From contig RPFO01001848.1 of the NCBI GenBank assembly GCA_009746045.1, forward strand, positions 62,001 through 126,000: DNA of 64,000 bases. Direction: 5' to 3'. A program made the position numbers and the translations under genes. Source of the DNA: Mesostigma viride. Its lineage: Eukaryota; Streptophyta; Mesostigmatophyceae; Mesostigmatales; Mesostigmataceae. The notes under the pieces are model-generated. The model was not told the origin of the DNA and searched no databases. It worked only from the letters and a program-made list of their open reading frames with translations. The first letter of the stretch is position 1, and every line of letters begins with the position of its first letter. Positions 40,811-51,852 of this stretch are shown here, piece by piece.

Positions 40811-41425
40811 TGATAGGAGAGAAGGGTTCGCAGCGCGGGCTCCGGCTCAGGTGCAAAGCGAACGAATTCATTAGGGCCGGACGGCCAAGCCTGGCAGCCA
40901 TACCTGAGTTAAAGTTGCCCCGGCGGATCCCCACACGTGCTGGGGAGCAGGTGACCGTCGATGCCGGTGGCGATGGCGGTGACGGCGGGGGCCGAGCAGG
41001 GGGCTGGGGCGCTGGCACGGCGGTATCCATGGGGGTCGCCGTCATTGGAGGAAGGTCCTGGCCGTTAATGCGGACGATGAAGACGCCATTAAAGAGGCGG
41101 GCGTAGATGCTGCACCGTAGTTGCGGGTTGGCCTGCTTGGCTGCCCGAGCCTCGTGGACCTCCGGCCGGTTCAGGGCGGCAGCCCGGGCCTCAAGCTGCT
41201 CCGGGGTATAGTAATCGTCGATGCTCAGTTGGGTATCGTGGAGGTTCCGGCGGGCCTTCTGCACCTGCAGTTTGTCCTCCTTGCGGTGGAATTCCACCAA
41301 GACAGGGGCGGTGGGGCCGCCGAGCCGGCGTGCCGTTTTAATGACGACGCTAGGGGCATGTGGTACGTAATAACCACTCATGATTGCGTGCCAAAGTCTC
41401 TTTATCATTTAATATTAACCATCAT
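40773..41425 (-). pseudogene. LINE ORF1 C-terminal part
   Basis: Frame 41408-40773. KTARRLGGPTAPVLVEFHRK, EDKLQVQKARRNLHDTQLSI and DDYYTPEQLEARAAALNRPE have the layout of the L1-type ORF1 RRM/C-terminal domain, an RNA-binding chaperone; a Pro-rich tail follows. The N-terminus and coiled coil are absent; similarity stops near 41425. Overlap with the following ORF2 start shows both belong to one LINE. Confidence 0.65.
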
Positions 41426-41568
41426 TTAATATTGAAAGAATGCTGCTTGAATGATAAAGTTACACCGTATGCAGGTTTTAAGCTCCCGCACTCGTGTGTC
41501 TACATGTACATTAATTAATGAATCCTGCACTGCTTGGAGTGTAAATGCGCCTACCAAAACTAGTGATG

Positions 41569-43374
41569 CTACTCCAGGGACGAGCATGTTGCCCATGCCC
41601 CAATCACATCCGCGATCGCGCCGCCATCCACCGCCCACGATAACCCCGGCGTGTACTGCCCCCGCGCATCCCGTATCGACCGGAACGTCATCGGGACCGC
41701 GGCCACGTACCCTGGCAGGTCATCAGTGTCCCGGATGCCAGTATTACGCACCCCCGGGGGCGCCTGCTTGACCCCCGTCGTGTCCACCACGGGGAGGACT
41801 TTGACGTTGCGGCCCAACACGGAGATCAGCGATGACACGCGGCTCACACTCGCGATGAACACGTCGACACTGGCCAGGCAGTCAACCAGGTCCAGGGGGG
41901 ACTCGTCACCCAGCAGGTCGATCTGGACGCAATCCAGGCCCAACGGGGCACACAGCTCTCGCGCGACATCCCATGCGATGGGCTTCCCATATTCATCCAC
42001 CAACTGGCCACCCTCTGACACCACCAGCACCGCGATGGGCTGGTTCCTGATACGTTGCGTTGTACTCCATCTCCCCCCTTTCCTACGACTCCAAAGGCCT
42101 CTCCCCTGCAGCGCCGCACGGTCCGCGTGCTGGCCCTTGCGTTGCTGGCTGGACGTGACACCTCTTGCCATCTCAACTTGGCCGCCCAGGCCGCCTGCCA
42201 GTGCCCGCAGCACCGCACCCGTCGCCTCCACGAAATACGCGTGGGGGAGGCTGCGGAAGCGGCGGCGGCTGCGCGTGACGTCACCCCGCCGGATGTGGAC
42301 CCCGATCGTGAACGCATCCACTGGCATCTGCCCCACCTCCTTCGTATCCCCCCGTTGCATGCCCCCCCCTTGCAAGCCTGTTTGTCGCGGCTCCTGTTGT
42401 GAGTACCGTCGCGCCCTGATGCTGGCATCCCTGCCCATTTGGCTCATCCCGAGGGCCGGCACCTTCGACAGAAATGGCTGGCACCCGCGCCGATGCACCG
42501 ACGGCGCCACACTCCAGTACAGCGAGTACAGCGCGTGGCCCGGCGTGGCGCAATACGAGCCGTCCGGGGGCAACGCGCGCGTGGACGGCTTGCCCCAGTC
42601 GTCAATGATGTTCCGTGCGTGCTGCCGTTCGGGCCAGATGAGCGCCGCGGCCGGGTAGTAGACGACGCGCTGCCGCGTCATCTCGGCCCCCAGGAGGTCC
42701 CTTCGCTGCGCCTGATCATTGGGTAGCTCCACCATGTCAAGCGGACCACTGGATGCACTGTCCAGCGGACTGTGCCGGGTTGTATTAGTAGCAGATATCG
42801 CGCCAAGCCCCCGGGCCATATTGGAGCCAGTCTCATTCACACTTGGAACTCCGTTTACATTGAGGGGGCCCATGTTGGGGTCCCAAAGAAGGGCGGCCAT
42901 GCTGGGGTCCTTGAGGGGGGTCATGTCGGAGTTGTCCTTGAGGCGGGCCGTGCTCGTGGCGGGCTGGATGAGGCCCATACGCTCGCCGTAGCTGAACAGC
43001 CCATGGGGCCCATCGCTGAGCATCGTCTCCAGCGTGAGCGTGAGGTCGTAGTCGAGCGATAGGGAGAGCGCGTAGCCGATGCTTAAAATAGCCGACCCGA
43101 GGCCCTCGGGCGACTTGCAGGGGCAGTAGCGGAGGTAGCGGCGGCGGCCGGAGCCGTCCGGCAGACGGCAGGTAGGCGGCGGCACGCAGGCCGCGCTGTG
43201 AGTAATGTTTACTGATCCAGCCCCAGTCACGGAACCAGATGTACGGCCAGGGTCGTCGAGCAAATGCTGGCTGGCCGCGCAGAATTCACAGACATACATG
43301 AAATATGCCAAGAAGGCTACAACGGCGGGCAGAAGCTGCCTGGACCATGAGAGAAAAACCAGGGACGACGTCAT
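41569..43374 (-). CDS. Type II membrane protein, fucosyltransferase-like
   Basis: 601 codons from the ATG at 43374-43372; a longer frame exists only with a non-ATG start. Residues about 13-30 are a single hydrophobic anchor (LLPAVVAFLAYFMYV) after a short N-terminus, then a Ser/Gly-rich stem, a layout typical of Golgi glycosyltransferases. RYCPCKSPEGLGSAILSIG (about 79-98) resembles the entry motif of GDP-sugar-binding GT-B enzymes. HIRRGD (360-365) is the donor-phosphate motif of GT11/GT23/GT65-type fucosyltransferases. SRVSSLISVLGRN near the end fits the C-terminal Rossmann half. Several N-glycosylation sequons occur. An Arg/Gln-rich insert (about 400-450) and an Asn/Met-rich insert (about 150-190) are unusual. 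It is intact and has no repeat copies here, so is probably a host gene, possibly intronless. The acceptor is unknown. Confidence 0.72.
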   Translation of the reverse strand: MTSSLVFLSWSRQLLPAVVAFLAYFMYVCEFCAASQHLLDDPGRTSGSVTGAGSVNITHSAACVPPPTCRLPDGSGRRRYLRYCPCKSPEGLGSAILSIGYALSLSLDYDLTLTLETMLSDGPHGLFSYGERMGLIQPATSTARLKDNSDMTPLKDPSMAALLWDPNMGPLNVNGVPSVNETGSNMARGLGAISATNTTRHSPLDSASSGPLDMVELPNDQAQRRDLLGAEMTRQRVVYYPAAALIWPERQHARNIIDDWGKPSTRALPPDGSYCATPGHALYSLYWSVAPSVHRRGCQPFLSKVPALGMSQMGRDASIRARRYSQQEPRQTGLQGGGMQRGDTKEVGQMPVDAFTIGVHIRRGDVTRSRRRFRSLPHAYFVEATGAVLRALAGGLGGQVEMARGVTSSQQRKGQHADRAALQGRGLWSRRKGGRWSTTQRIRNQPIAVLVVSEGGQLVDEYGKPIAWDVARELCAPLGLDCVQIDLLGDESPLDLVDCLASVDVFIASVSRVSSLISVLGRNVKVLPVVDTTGVKQAPPGVRNTGIRDTDDLPGYVAAVPMTFRSIRDARGQYTPGLSWAVDGGAIADVIGAWATCSSLE

Positions 43375-43702
43375 ATAAAGATGGTGCGATGTAGTTGACA
43401 AGGGCCGGCTAATCTTCGGCAGCAGTTTGGGACGTGAGGCAAATCAGATACTCGTCCCCTTCGGACCTGCGAGATTTGCAGGATATCTTAGTCGACAAGG
43501 TCATTCAACATCTTGGCGGCCCACAAATTCGTTGGTGTCGTGAAGGGTGAGTTGCCCGCCACATCTGCTGCGCTAAAATGTGGCGCGTAGCATGTCGTGC
43601 GACCGCAACGTCGTCTCCTGGATCATGTTCAGTCGACGACAGTATCTCATATCGCCAATACAAAAGTGCTAGCGTGGAAGTGTCCACTAGGAGCTCGAGC
43701 CA

Positions 43703-43714
43703 CGGCTATATATA
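43703..43714 (-). promoter_or_regulatory. Possible TATA box of the glycosyltransferase gene
   Basis: TTGTATATATAG on the minus strand, about 330 bp upstream of the ATG at 43374. A plausible distance with a long 5' UTR; no other support. Confidence 0.25.
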
Positions 43715-44633
43715 CAACGATTAACTAGCTGAAGCTGGCTGCGATTACGTACGTACTCCGGCAGGCCGCCGCGTCAATTATCCCGCCCAAGTTGATCCGA
43801 ATCAGTCAGCTGCAGTGCTGAAGTACCCTCTGGTGGATCGACAACCGGCCGCGCTGGCGCCAGTCGTCACAATGTACATAGCTGTACGTACACACTGCAG
43901 TCGCTTATTGAATAATGATATAATATGCAGATAATCGTTTAATTTTTCATTTCAACATCGCACGTACGTATTGATGTCAAGGAAATTACCTGCAATATAT
44001 CTATACGCTGCGTGCGCACATAAACTACTGGCCCCCGGCCCGAGACATAGCCGGCCGCTGCAATACCCGTAACGTCGTTTCAAAATATGTGTGATCACAT
44101 TGAAATCACAATATGAGCACGAGCGACGGACGACTGCAACAAAATGCGCAGCCTAGAAAGTATTCCACCAAGTGCCACAAGCGGTTCGCAAGTCACGGCA
44201 GAAGTGCACCATCAGCAGGAGGGGGGACATCCAGCCAAAACACTAGAAACTACGTGAGTGACCCCCGCGGCCCCGCTTTGACAGACCGCGCCAGTCGGCG
44301 GCTGCACCCCAAGCGGAGAGCGCCACGTGTCGAGTCGTTGGCAACCGGCGCCGGCGGCCCGCCCCGTAGGTCCCGGGAAGCCCTGGCGCGTCCGGCCGGG
44401 TCCCTGGGCGGTCCCTGGGAGGCTATGAGAGGCTCTGATGGTTGGCCGAGGACTTTGAAGGAGACGTCTTGCTTTTTAAGGAGAAGTCTATCACGTTCCC
44501 TGCTCGGGAATGGCTGCTGAGGGGTTGGCGAGCAAAAAGGGGCTTTAGAAGTCTATCACTGTTGGAAGGTCGGCGATGGCTGGAGAGGCCTCGCCAATTT
44601 TACTCCCCTGCTCTCCCGGCTTTCTCGATGCCC

Positions 44634-44672
44634 GAGTTTGGATAGGATATACTTGATATACTTCTTTTTCAT
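44634..44672 (+). repeat. Inverted repeat partner of 47918-47955
   Basis: GTTTGGATAGGATATACTTG followed by ATATACTTCTTT matches the reverse complement of 47918-47955. The pair encloses the Penelope-like element and its insertions, so it may be the terminal or target sequence of a larger element. Confidence 0.6.
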
Positions 44673-45332
44673 GTAAAAGGGTTCCAATTTATGGCTATGA
44701 AAAATCCCATCTTCCATCCATGCATGCAGTACCCATGCACGTGACCATGCATATATCAAAGAGACAACCAGCGCAGGCCAGAAATCGGGAGAATCCGGAC
44801 CATGGTAGCTCGAGCCTGCCGTTATCTTTTCCGCGTTTTCGAGTCGTTCAGGATGATGAAGATGAATGGTGATGGAAATGTGTATCCTTGTGCATTGAAA
44901 TTATGGCTGGCTTACGTGTGGAGCGACTAGATGACCTAGACGGTGGGGCCGGAAACAGCATGCTTGATCAGGGCGTGTGTTTCTAGCCTAACTGGCCGGG
45001 AGTGTCTAGTGGTGAGCACCATTGCTGCGATCGCTCTCCCACCATTTACGAGGAAATACCCGCAAATGGAAAACCACTGAAAAGGTCTAGCTAGTCAGTC
45101 ATCACGTTAGCCATGCCATGATTCCAAACGTCCAAGAACTGCACACGGTGCAAAGGCAAAAAGCCGGAGGACAGCACTTTCAACTGTGCGGCGGGAACCA
45201 AAAGCCCGCGGATGCCAGAAAACATCGTGTTGCGGCAGCGACGCGACGATGTGGACAACGAATCCAGTGCCAAGCTCGGAACGGCCGCAAAGGAGATCTG
45301 GCATCACAGGGTTCAGATGTGCGGAGATACTA

Positions 45333-46234
45333 CAGTCATTCCCGCGTTAAGTTGCGTTTCTTAAGGTTGCGTTCCCGCGTTAAGTTGCGGCGCCGAAGTT
45401 TGGGGGGCGACCGCAACTTAAGCATGGGGGCCATCGCAACTTAACGCGGTAATGACTCAATTTGTAGGTGTCAGGCCATTTTTGGCCGCGCAGGGGGCCA
45501 TTTTTTGCCAAGTCCGGACCCGCTACGTGATTTTAGGCGGCAAAATACGCAAGCCCCACTCGCGCGCAAATTTCCCCGCCTGCTGGCCGTTTAGGTGAAA
45601 AGCGCGAATGCAACCTTACAAATTCAGTTTTGCAGCCTGCGGGCTGCGGTACATAAGAATCCACGACCATGCAGGGTCTGTAATTGAGACATCTTGCAGG
45701 AAATAATTACCACCATCATCGATCATGCCGAATGCACCGACCACAGAAGGGCGGCAAAGACAAGGTCGTTGAGGCCACAGGCAGTCTCGCTGCCTGTGGC
45801 CTCCATGCTGTTATTATAGCGGGTGTTCACATGCAGGCCATTGACAGTAAATGAAGCTTCCCTCACGACTGTTCCCATGTTTTGTCACAGTCAAACGTGT
45901 GAAGCCGGTCGGCAATTAAGTAACCCGCCAAAAAGAGAGCCGAAGTCAGAGGGTAAAAACACACATTATTTTGTGGTATAAAACGCAGGCACTCACTGCG
46001 TGGCTGCCCACGGCGTGTTTTGCTGCCCGCCTTTGTCCAAAATATCTGACCTGGAAAATGGACTTTGGCCGGCTTTGACGCTGCAGCTGGATCGGGCTTG
46101 ACGAGAGCTGTCGAAGTCCGTCAGAGGAGGAGGTGGTCGGCTGCTAGCCTAATTCTACCGTTAAGTTGCGTTCCCGCGTTAAGTTGCGGCGCAAAGTTTT
46201 AGGGGGCGATCGCAACTTAACGCGGGAATGACTG
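45333..46234. mobile_element. MITE with 24-bp TIRs and TA target duplication (Tc1/mariner-like)
   Basis: Perfect terminal inverted repeats start CAGTCATTCCCGCGTTAAGT and continue TGCG (45333-45356 and 46211-46234). TA flanks both sides (45331-45332, 46235-46236). Subterminal copies of GTTAAGTTGCG in both orientations occupy about 100 bp at each end. No transposase ORF in 902 bp. CAGT ends plus a TA duplication point to the Tc1/mariner superfamily. It sits at the 3' edge of the Penelope-like RT frame. Confidence 0.85.
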
Positions 46235-47917
46235 TATGCGATCCAGCCGGTCCACGACCTGTTTGTAGAGCTTGTGCCAAGGGGCAGCACGCCAGCACCG
46301 AACAGATGTGGGTGACGTTGCAAAAAACATCGGACTTGACGGAGCATAATGGCTCGGTCATAGTCTTTGACCAATAAACGCTGCAAGAGTTCAACAAGAG
46401 TCGTGATGAAATCAACACGATACGAACAAAGACGGGAAAAACGATGTAACTGAGAAAGAACAACACCATATTTTGCTGTGTGGGAAAGGAGACTGTGAAT
46501 ATCGGGGTAACGAATAAAAGGAATTTGCTGGTATTTAGGATCCTTGCGCTTATCATAGACAGCCGTACGCCAGCCCTTCTTGTTATGGGTAATGTTAAGA
46601 TCGAGGTAATTGCAATGAGTATCCTCCGACGTGAGCTTTAATGTGAGGGACGCTTGCGGGTAGATGCCAGGCAGACCAGCGGTGATATACAAATGGGTTG
46701 CGAAATCAGGGTTGTCGAAAGCGATGACATCATCAATGTATCGACATGTATGGATAAAACGCCTGATGAGAACATCATCGTTTGAGGCAATGAGATTCTC
46801 CATGAATGCAAGCTCATAAGTGTATAGATAGAGGTTTGCAAGGAGCCCGGCACAGTTAGTGCCCATAGGGATGCCGATAGCTTGTTGGTATACATTGCCC
46901 GCAAAACAGATGAAGGTGTTATCAACAAGATAAGAGATCCAATGGACAAGGTCAGCCTTCGTGATAATATAATTATAACCATCCCGCACGATAGCACCTG
47001 CCGCGATCCCTGAGAGCCACGTTGCCGTGGGCTTGGTCTGAGAAACACGCACGTGCAGGTGGTTGCGCCCGTGAGGCCTACGTGCATACAGACGAGTAAG
47101 GAGGCTATCTAAACGAGCTTTCAAATCGTGCAAATCTAGTGTGGTATATAGAGTGGTGAAATCATAGGTGGCTATGGGCATAGGTATACGTTTCTCTGCT
47201 GCTGTCTTAGAACGGCTAAGGGCGGCAAGGCGTAGGCGTACTTGGGCTGAGTCTATGACGATCCAACTACCAGCGCATTCATACCCGGCATTCGACAGCA
47301 CCTCCACCCATAATGCATTGGCTTCGGGGAGAAGAGCATTCAAAGCATGGCAGATGAGTTTCGAGAGAGGCATCAGTGGGGCTGAATGCGACGCAGCAAT
47401 GGTGCGCAAAGCAACAGGAGTTTTGTGCAGCTTAAGAGTGAGATACAGATACGGGAACGTAGTGGTGGTGGCGCGTCGCTGCCGCTTAAGGAATGCCCGA
47501 GCAAAAATGTTTTGGCTGTGCAGAAAAGCCCGATGAGCAGCAGTGATACTGGCGGTGGACTGTGCACGCTGAACATAGGTAGGGCTGGACGCCAACTCGT
47601 GTTGCAAAGTAGCAAGGTAGTGCTTCTTGCATATGAAAGCAAAGTTGTTGGCACTCTTGTCAACACACGTGATGATAAAGTCCTGCTTGAAGTGGTCAAG
47701 AAGTGCTTTATCTGTGGTGTTGAGCCAGGTGGTGCGGTGGACCTGCTGGAGACGGTAATCAAGCCTGGTGAGACGTGCATATATAAAAGTGTATAGAGCT
47801 TTGACATGGCTCTGTATATAGGTTTATAGCTGGGCGTTTGCTTTGGTTTGAGTGATTTCACTCTGCTGTAAGTAATTATATTTTTAATATATATAAAAGT
47901 GAGACCGTTTTGGGCCA
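46235..47917 (-). pseudogene. Penelope-like element reverse transcriptase
   Basis: Frame 47607-46144 with an extension upstream to about 47790: DFIITCVDKSANNFAFICKK, LTLKLHKTPVALRTIAAS, PIATYDFTTLYTTLDL (palm motif A), AIGIPMGTNCAGLLANLYLY (motif B), CRYIDDVIAF (motif C, YxDD-like), CNYLDLNITHNKKGW, and RYPDIHSLLSHTAKYGVVLS. The GIPMGTNCA and YLDL blocks are typical of Penelope-like RTs, relatives of telomerase. No GIY-YIG endonuclease is visible on either side. The frame runs at its end into the MITE at 46234, and a LINE fragment splits the N-terminal region at 47792. A plausible member of the green-algal Penelope lineages, but not complete. Confidence 0.82.
47792..47889 (+). mobile_element. 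98-bp LINE 3' end with 12-bp target duplication
   Basis: Matches the 3' UTR and AT tail of the LINE copies at 38508 and 39564. Flanked by TATATAAAAGTG at 47780-47791 and 47890-47901, so it is an extreme 5'-truncated insertion into the Penelope-like element. Confidence 0.85.
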
Positions 47918-47955
47918 AAAAGAAGTCTATCAAGTATATCCTATCCAAACTGACC
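47918..47955 (-). repeat. Inverted repeat partner of 44634-44672
   Basis: See 44634-44672. AGAAGTCTATCA-type motifs also occur nearby, inverted, at 48093. Confidence 0.6.
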
Positions 47956-50900
47956 CCTCGCCAAACCCTGGAGAGGGCCCGCCCCGCTCCTTCGCCCCCC
48001 GCCCCCGCTTTCCCGCCCCCCCTCAGTGGATAACCTTCTAACCCGTCCTAAAGCCCGGCGCCCCCTCTCCCGACCCCGGCGCCCTGTGACGGTGATAGAC
48101 TTCTCTCCGTATGGATATACTTCTCCCGCGCCGTTCCCGCCGGTCCAGGAGACTTTCTAGCGCCCCGTTCCCCGTCCCCTTCCCCTTCCCCTTCCCCTTC
48201 TTCCCCTTGCCCACGTGTCCCTGACCAACGCGTCACTGGGTTCCCCCTGTCGCGCCACATTCCGGGCCACATCTCCTCCTAGGCGATGGCGTCCGCGGCT
48301 TCGTCGTCTCCGAATGCGGTGCTCAGATTATAGACGCGAGCGCTCCTGAGATTGATCGGCTCGAGCACCTTTCGGAGCTCCGAGATGTGGCTTGACCTGC
48401 CCGCCACCGCGCTCATGACCCTACTTAAGCACCTCCTCGACTCGCTGCTGCCCCCCCCTGTTACATCCCGAGCCGGACGGTGCGAAAGATCTAATCTAGT
48501 ATAAGGTGCAGTTTAACCCCTAAATGGGCAGAAATACTGCCGATGCATCGGCTGTAACTTCACAATTTTGCAAACCAGATGCCATCCAACCCACCCATAT
48601 CCAATGGCTGTCCTTGGGGGCCAAGCATGTCCATGAGTTGCCCTTCGGGTTGGTATATCACAACCTTACATATATGCAGGGTAGGCCATGTATAACTGCC
48701 GTCAAAGTCAGGGGGGTCAAGACGAGCGTTTTCATTTTTGGTAGAATGTGCATTTTGAATTATGTTGTAAGAGCTAGGCACCTACCACTTCAGGGATGAT
48801 AAACAATTAGTTGCTGAACAGTTTGAGCCATTGGGGTCATCATTTGGGTGGGTATACCAGCAGTTACACCCAGTACAGCCCATAGGGGTACCGTTGGTAA
48901 AAAGCAACCAAGGGGGTAGGAGTGGGCATACTACCTACTAATACCTACTAATATGGCCCCCAACCATGCCACACAATACATTTCCCTTCCACAATGATGG
49001 GGAAACATAACTGCATCATCACACTGCCCTTACATGGCACCTATGTGCAGGTGCCACCTTGTCCATGCACGTAGGTAACGTGGTACGGATACCCTACGCA
49101 AGGCATGCATTCTAGGAGGCAGCCACCAACAAACTAGTGATTTTAAGCCTATTTCAGCTTGCCCTAGCAAGGATAAACTAGGCCTAAGCTGCTATAGCTT
49201 GCCAGGTGATGGCCAGCACACCTGGTGGCACATGCTGACAATGGGAAGCTTCTACTCACCGGTTACATGCTTGACGATGCCACAGAGACCAGCCAACTGC
49301 CTCACACTCATGCAATATGTGTGTGGGAAATGTATAACAAACATATATGGAGGTATTCAAACCCATACAGCCTCTAAAACTTATCACCATCACCCTGTGG
49401 CAGGTCAACTGACTGAGGGAAGCATCTAAGAAGGGTGTTTTAGAAAGGGGCCAGGCCAGGGTCAAGAAAGAGCATGAATAATGCAAAAAGAATGTGCTAC
49501 ACAAGCTAGAACGTATATATAAACGTCAAACATCGATAGGAAAACGATGATTAAGCTTTACCAGGCATGGATGGCGTTACCTTGGCCCAGGCGGTGGCCG
49601 CAAAATGGCGCATTTCGGCACACCAAAGTTGTGCAGCATGGTCGCTGGATTCGGCGATTTCTGGCCACCCTTGCACGTTTACGACTACCATGTATCATAA
49701 AAAGGACAAAGAAACCAATATATCCTTTAAAATACGCCAGAAAGGTATTGCTGTCAACGTTTCTATCGTCCGGCCTGATCGCAGTTTTTTCCAGCAAGAA
49801 CGCTGCCGACACCTATCAAATGGCATTCCCGCGAACCAAAAATTGGCCTGTATCATCTTTAGGACGTATAGAATCAATTTACTGAGTTTGGTCAGAAAAT
49901 TCGAACGAAAACGTAAATGCCATGCGTGGGCGCAAGCCGCCATGGCCAGGTCGTCGTTTTCCGGAATGCACGTTGTACGTGAAAAAGTGGTGAGGAGCGG
50001 TGACATGCCCAGCCAAAATTTCACGGGTACTAGGGTCTGGCCCCAAGGCTGCCGGTGGCTGCATTGGTCCGGCCCCTATATTCATATGAACAGTGGCTAG
50101 ACATGGCTGTATATATGTGCATGTGGCCATGCTCAGGCAATTTTCAAGTAGGGGCTTGTTAGACATAAGAACTGCCAGCTGTCACGTTCGCTAGCATGAT
50201 CAGTTCAAACCCACAGCATGCACGGTAGTCGCAAACTCAGCTTGGCGATGTAATAATCTAATCATGCCAGGCATCTTGGCGGTCGGCATGGCTGCGATGT
50301 GTTTTGTGCGCCTTGATTCGGTAGCAGCACATCCCTTGGCAACCGGCCCGCCTGACTAAGGTTGCCACACATGGTCCTCTGCATCACCATGGATGTCCCC
50401 ATGTCCCTGTCTCTGTTATAGGGGTTCACGTTGCTGGCGATGCAGCTTCCAAGTTGGACTAGATCTCCTCAGCCAGCGCTGTGGTGCATAGCCAGACAGC
50501 TCATACACTGCTCAGTTGCTACCTCGAGGTTGCCGGCTTGAAATGTGCCACAAAGGACTGCACTTGGCCGCCATCATACCTAGCATGAAGAAGCCACTGC
50601 ACAACCCCGGTGAGCCGCTTGGCCACCATACCGCAGTTGTCTTCAACAGATACTGCAAGGCCAATGGCCTCTTCACAGGCACGTGCCTTGTGCTCATGCT
50701 CTTGCTCTGGCCCTTGTCAGCATGAGATGCACGCCCTTGCATGCTTCACCATGTTTCTCCAAGCCATCCGTGACTATACTTGCTTCAGAAATGTCATTCA
50801 ACTCCTGCACGTCCTCAGCCACCAGACTGCCAAACTAGCTGGTGCCCCATCCCTCACTTTGGTGAGGACTGCGATTCTGGCTAGCAGCTTAGCGATCGTG

Positions 50901-51116
50901 CGTGGTTGTGCCCGAGTTTCTGGGTGAGTGGCAGTGGCATTGGAGCAAGAGTTGTTGAGCATGTGCGTGTGTCTATCCTCTTGACAAACAACCCCTCGCA
51001 CCCCTGACATTGAGGAGTTTGGCCATGTGCCAGGTTGCCAGAATTCCGCAAACATGCATCATAGGGAAATAAAGGATGGCTGGTTGTGCACACGACATGA
51101 GTAAACAAAACACACA
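47956..51116. other. Gene-free stretch
   Basis: A pyrimidine-rich run (CCCCTT)n lies at about 48165-48210. Remaining ORFs of 60-180 codons show no recognisable domain. 49960-50040 (CATGCCCAGCCAAAATTTCA) resembles 60370-60400, suggesting a diverged dispersed repeat on the plus strand in both places. Confidence 0.45.
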
Positions 51117-51746
51117 TCGCTGGACCGTGCTTTCCGATATCCCCTACATGTAAAGACCAAATGGTGGTGGCACGGAGTATAAAATTAATGGTGGTGGCAC
51201 GCCGCCATTGTTGTTGTTGTTGTTGTGTCCCACGCCGCACACCGGTGGAGTACAATTTGGTGGTGGCACGGTGTGCCGGTGCAACGGTGCAACGGTGCAA
51301 CGGTGCAACGGTGCAACGGTGCAACGGTGCAACCGTGCAACGGTGCAACGGCCAGTGATTGGCCCGTTGCTGATTTGCTGACATGCAGCCTAATAAAAAT
51401 TGGCCGCAAATTCGTCCGGTCGCACGTGGGCACAAGATTTGCGGCCAATTTTTACTAGGCTGCATATCAGAAAATCAGCAACGGGCCAATCACTGGCCGT
51501 TGCACCGTTGCACCGTTGCACCGTTGCACCGTTGCACCGTTGCACCGTTGCACCGTTGCACCGTTGCACCGTTGCACCGTTGCACCGGCACACCGTGCCA
51601 CCACCAAATTGTACTCCACCGGTGTGCGGCGTGGGACACAACAACAACAACAACAATGGCGGCGTGCCACCACCATTCATTTTGTACTCCGTGCCACCAC
51701 TATTTGGTCTTTACATGTAGGGGATATCGGAAAGCACCAGCGATGG
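51117..51746. mobile_element. Large foldback with a 9-bp minisatellite in both arms
   Basis: Two arms of about 290-310 bp are inverted around 51430. Outer edges read GCTTTCCGATATCCCCTACA and its complement; then GGTGGTGGCAC repeats, a (TTG)n/(CAA)n run, then (GGTGCAACG)n in the left arm and (CGTTGCACC)n in the right, then GGCCAGTGATTGGCCCGTTG and its complement. Copy number of the 9-mer differs slightly between arms. The middle (about 51408-51432) is unpaired. Protein-like frames through it are artefacts of the repeats. Confidence 0.85.
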
Positions 51747-51852
51747 AAAAGGACGCAGTAGCCCCACCAGACACAATGGATCCCGGCCATGCACCACCGG
51801 GGCAAGAGAACCAGACAAAGGATACAGGCCCTGTATCCGTGACAGGTGTAGA

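Larger units (their letters stand above)
43402..45330. other. Upstream region of the glycosyltransferase and gene-free DNA
   Basis: No protein-like ORF recognised. The part up to about 43720 is the presumed promoter and 5' UTR of the minus-strand gene. A block at 44634-44672 is inverted at 47918-47955. The motif AGAAGTCTATCA recurs at 44484, 44548 and, in variants, 44665. Confidence 0.5.

Noticed and set aside
43375-43401. Longer start for the glycosyltransferase-like ORF
   Set aside because: The extra nine codons begin with TTG. In a nuclear gene the ATG at 43374 is the reasonable start and leaves the membrane anchor intact.
51161-51720. Several 60-110-codon frames on both strands rich in RCTVAPLH/QRCNGATV
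   Set aside because: All derive from the 9-bp minisatellite in the foldback arms.
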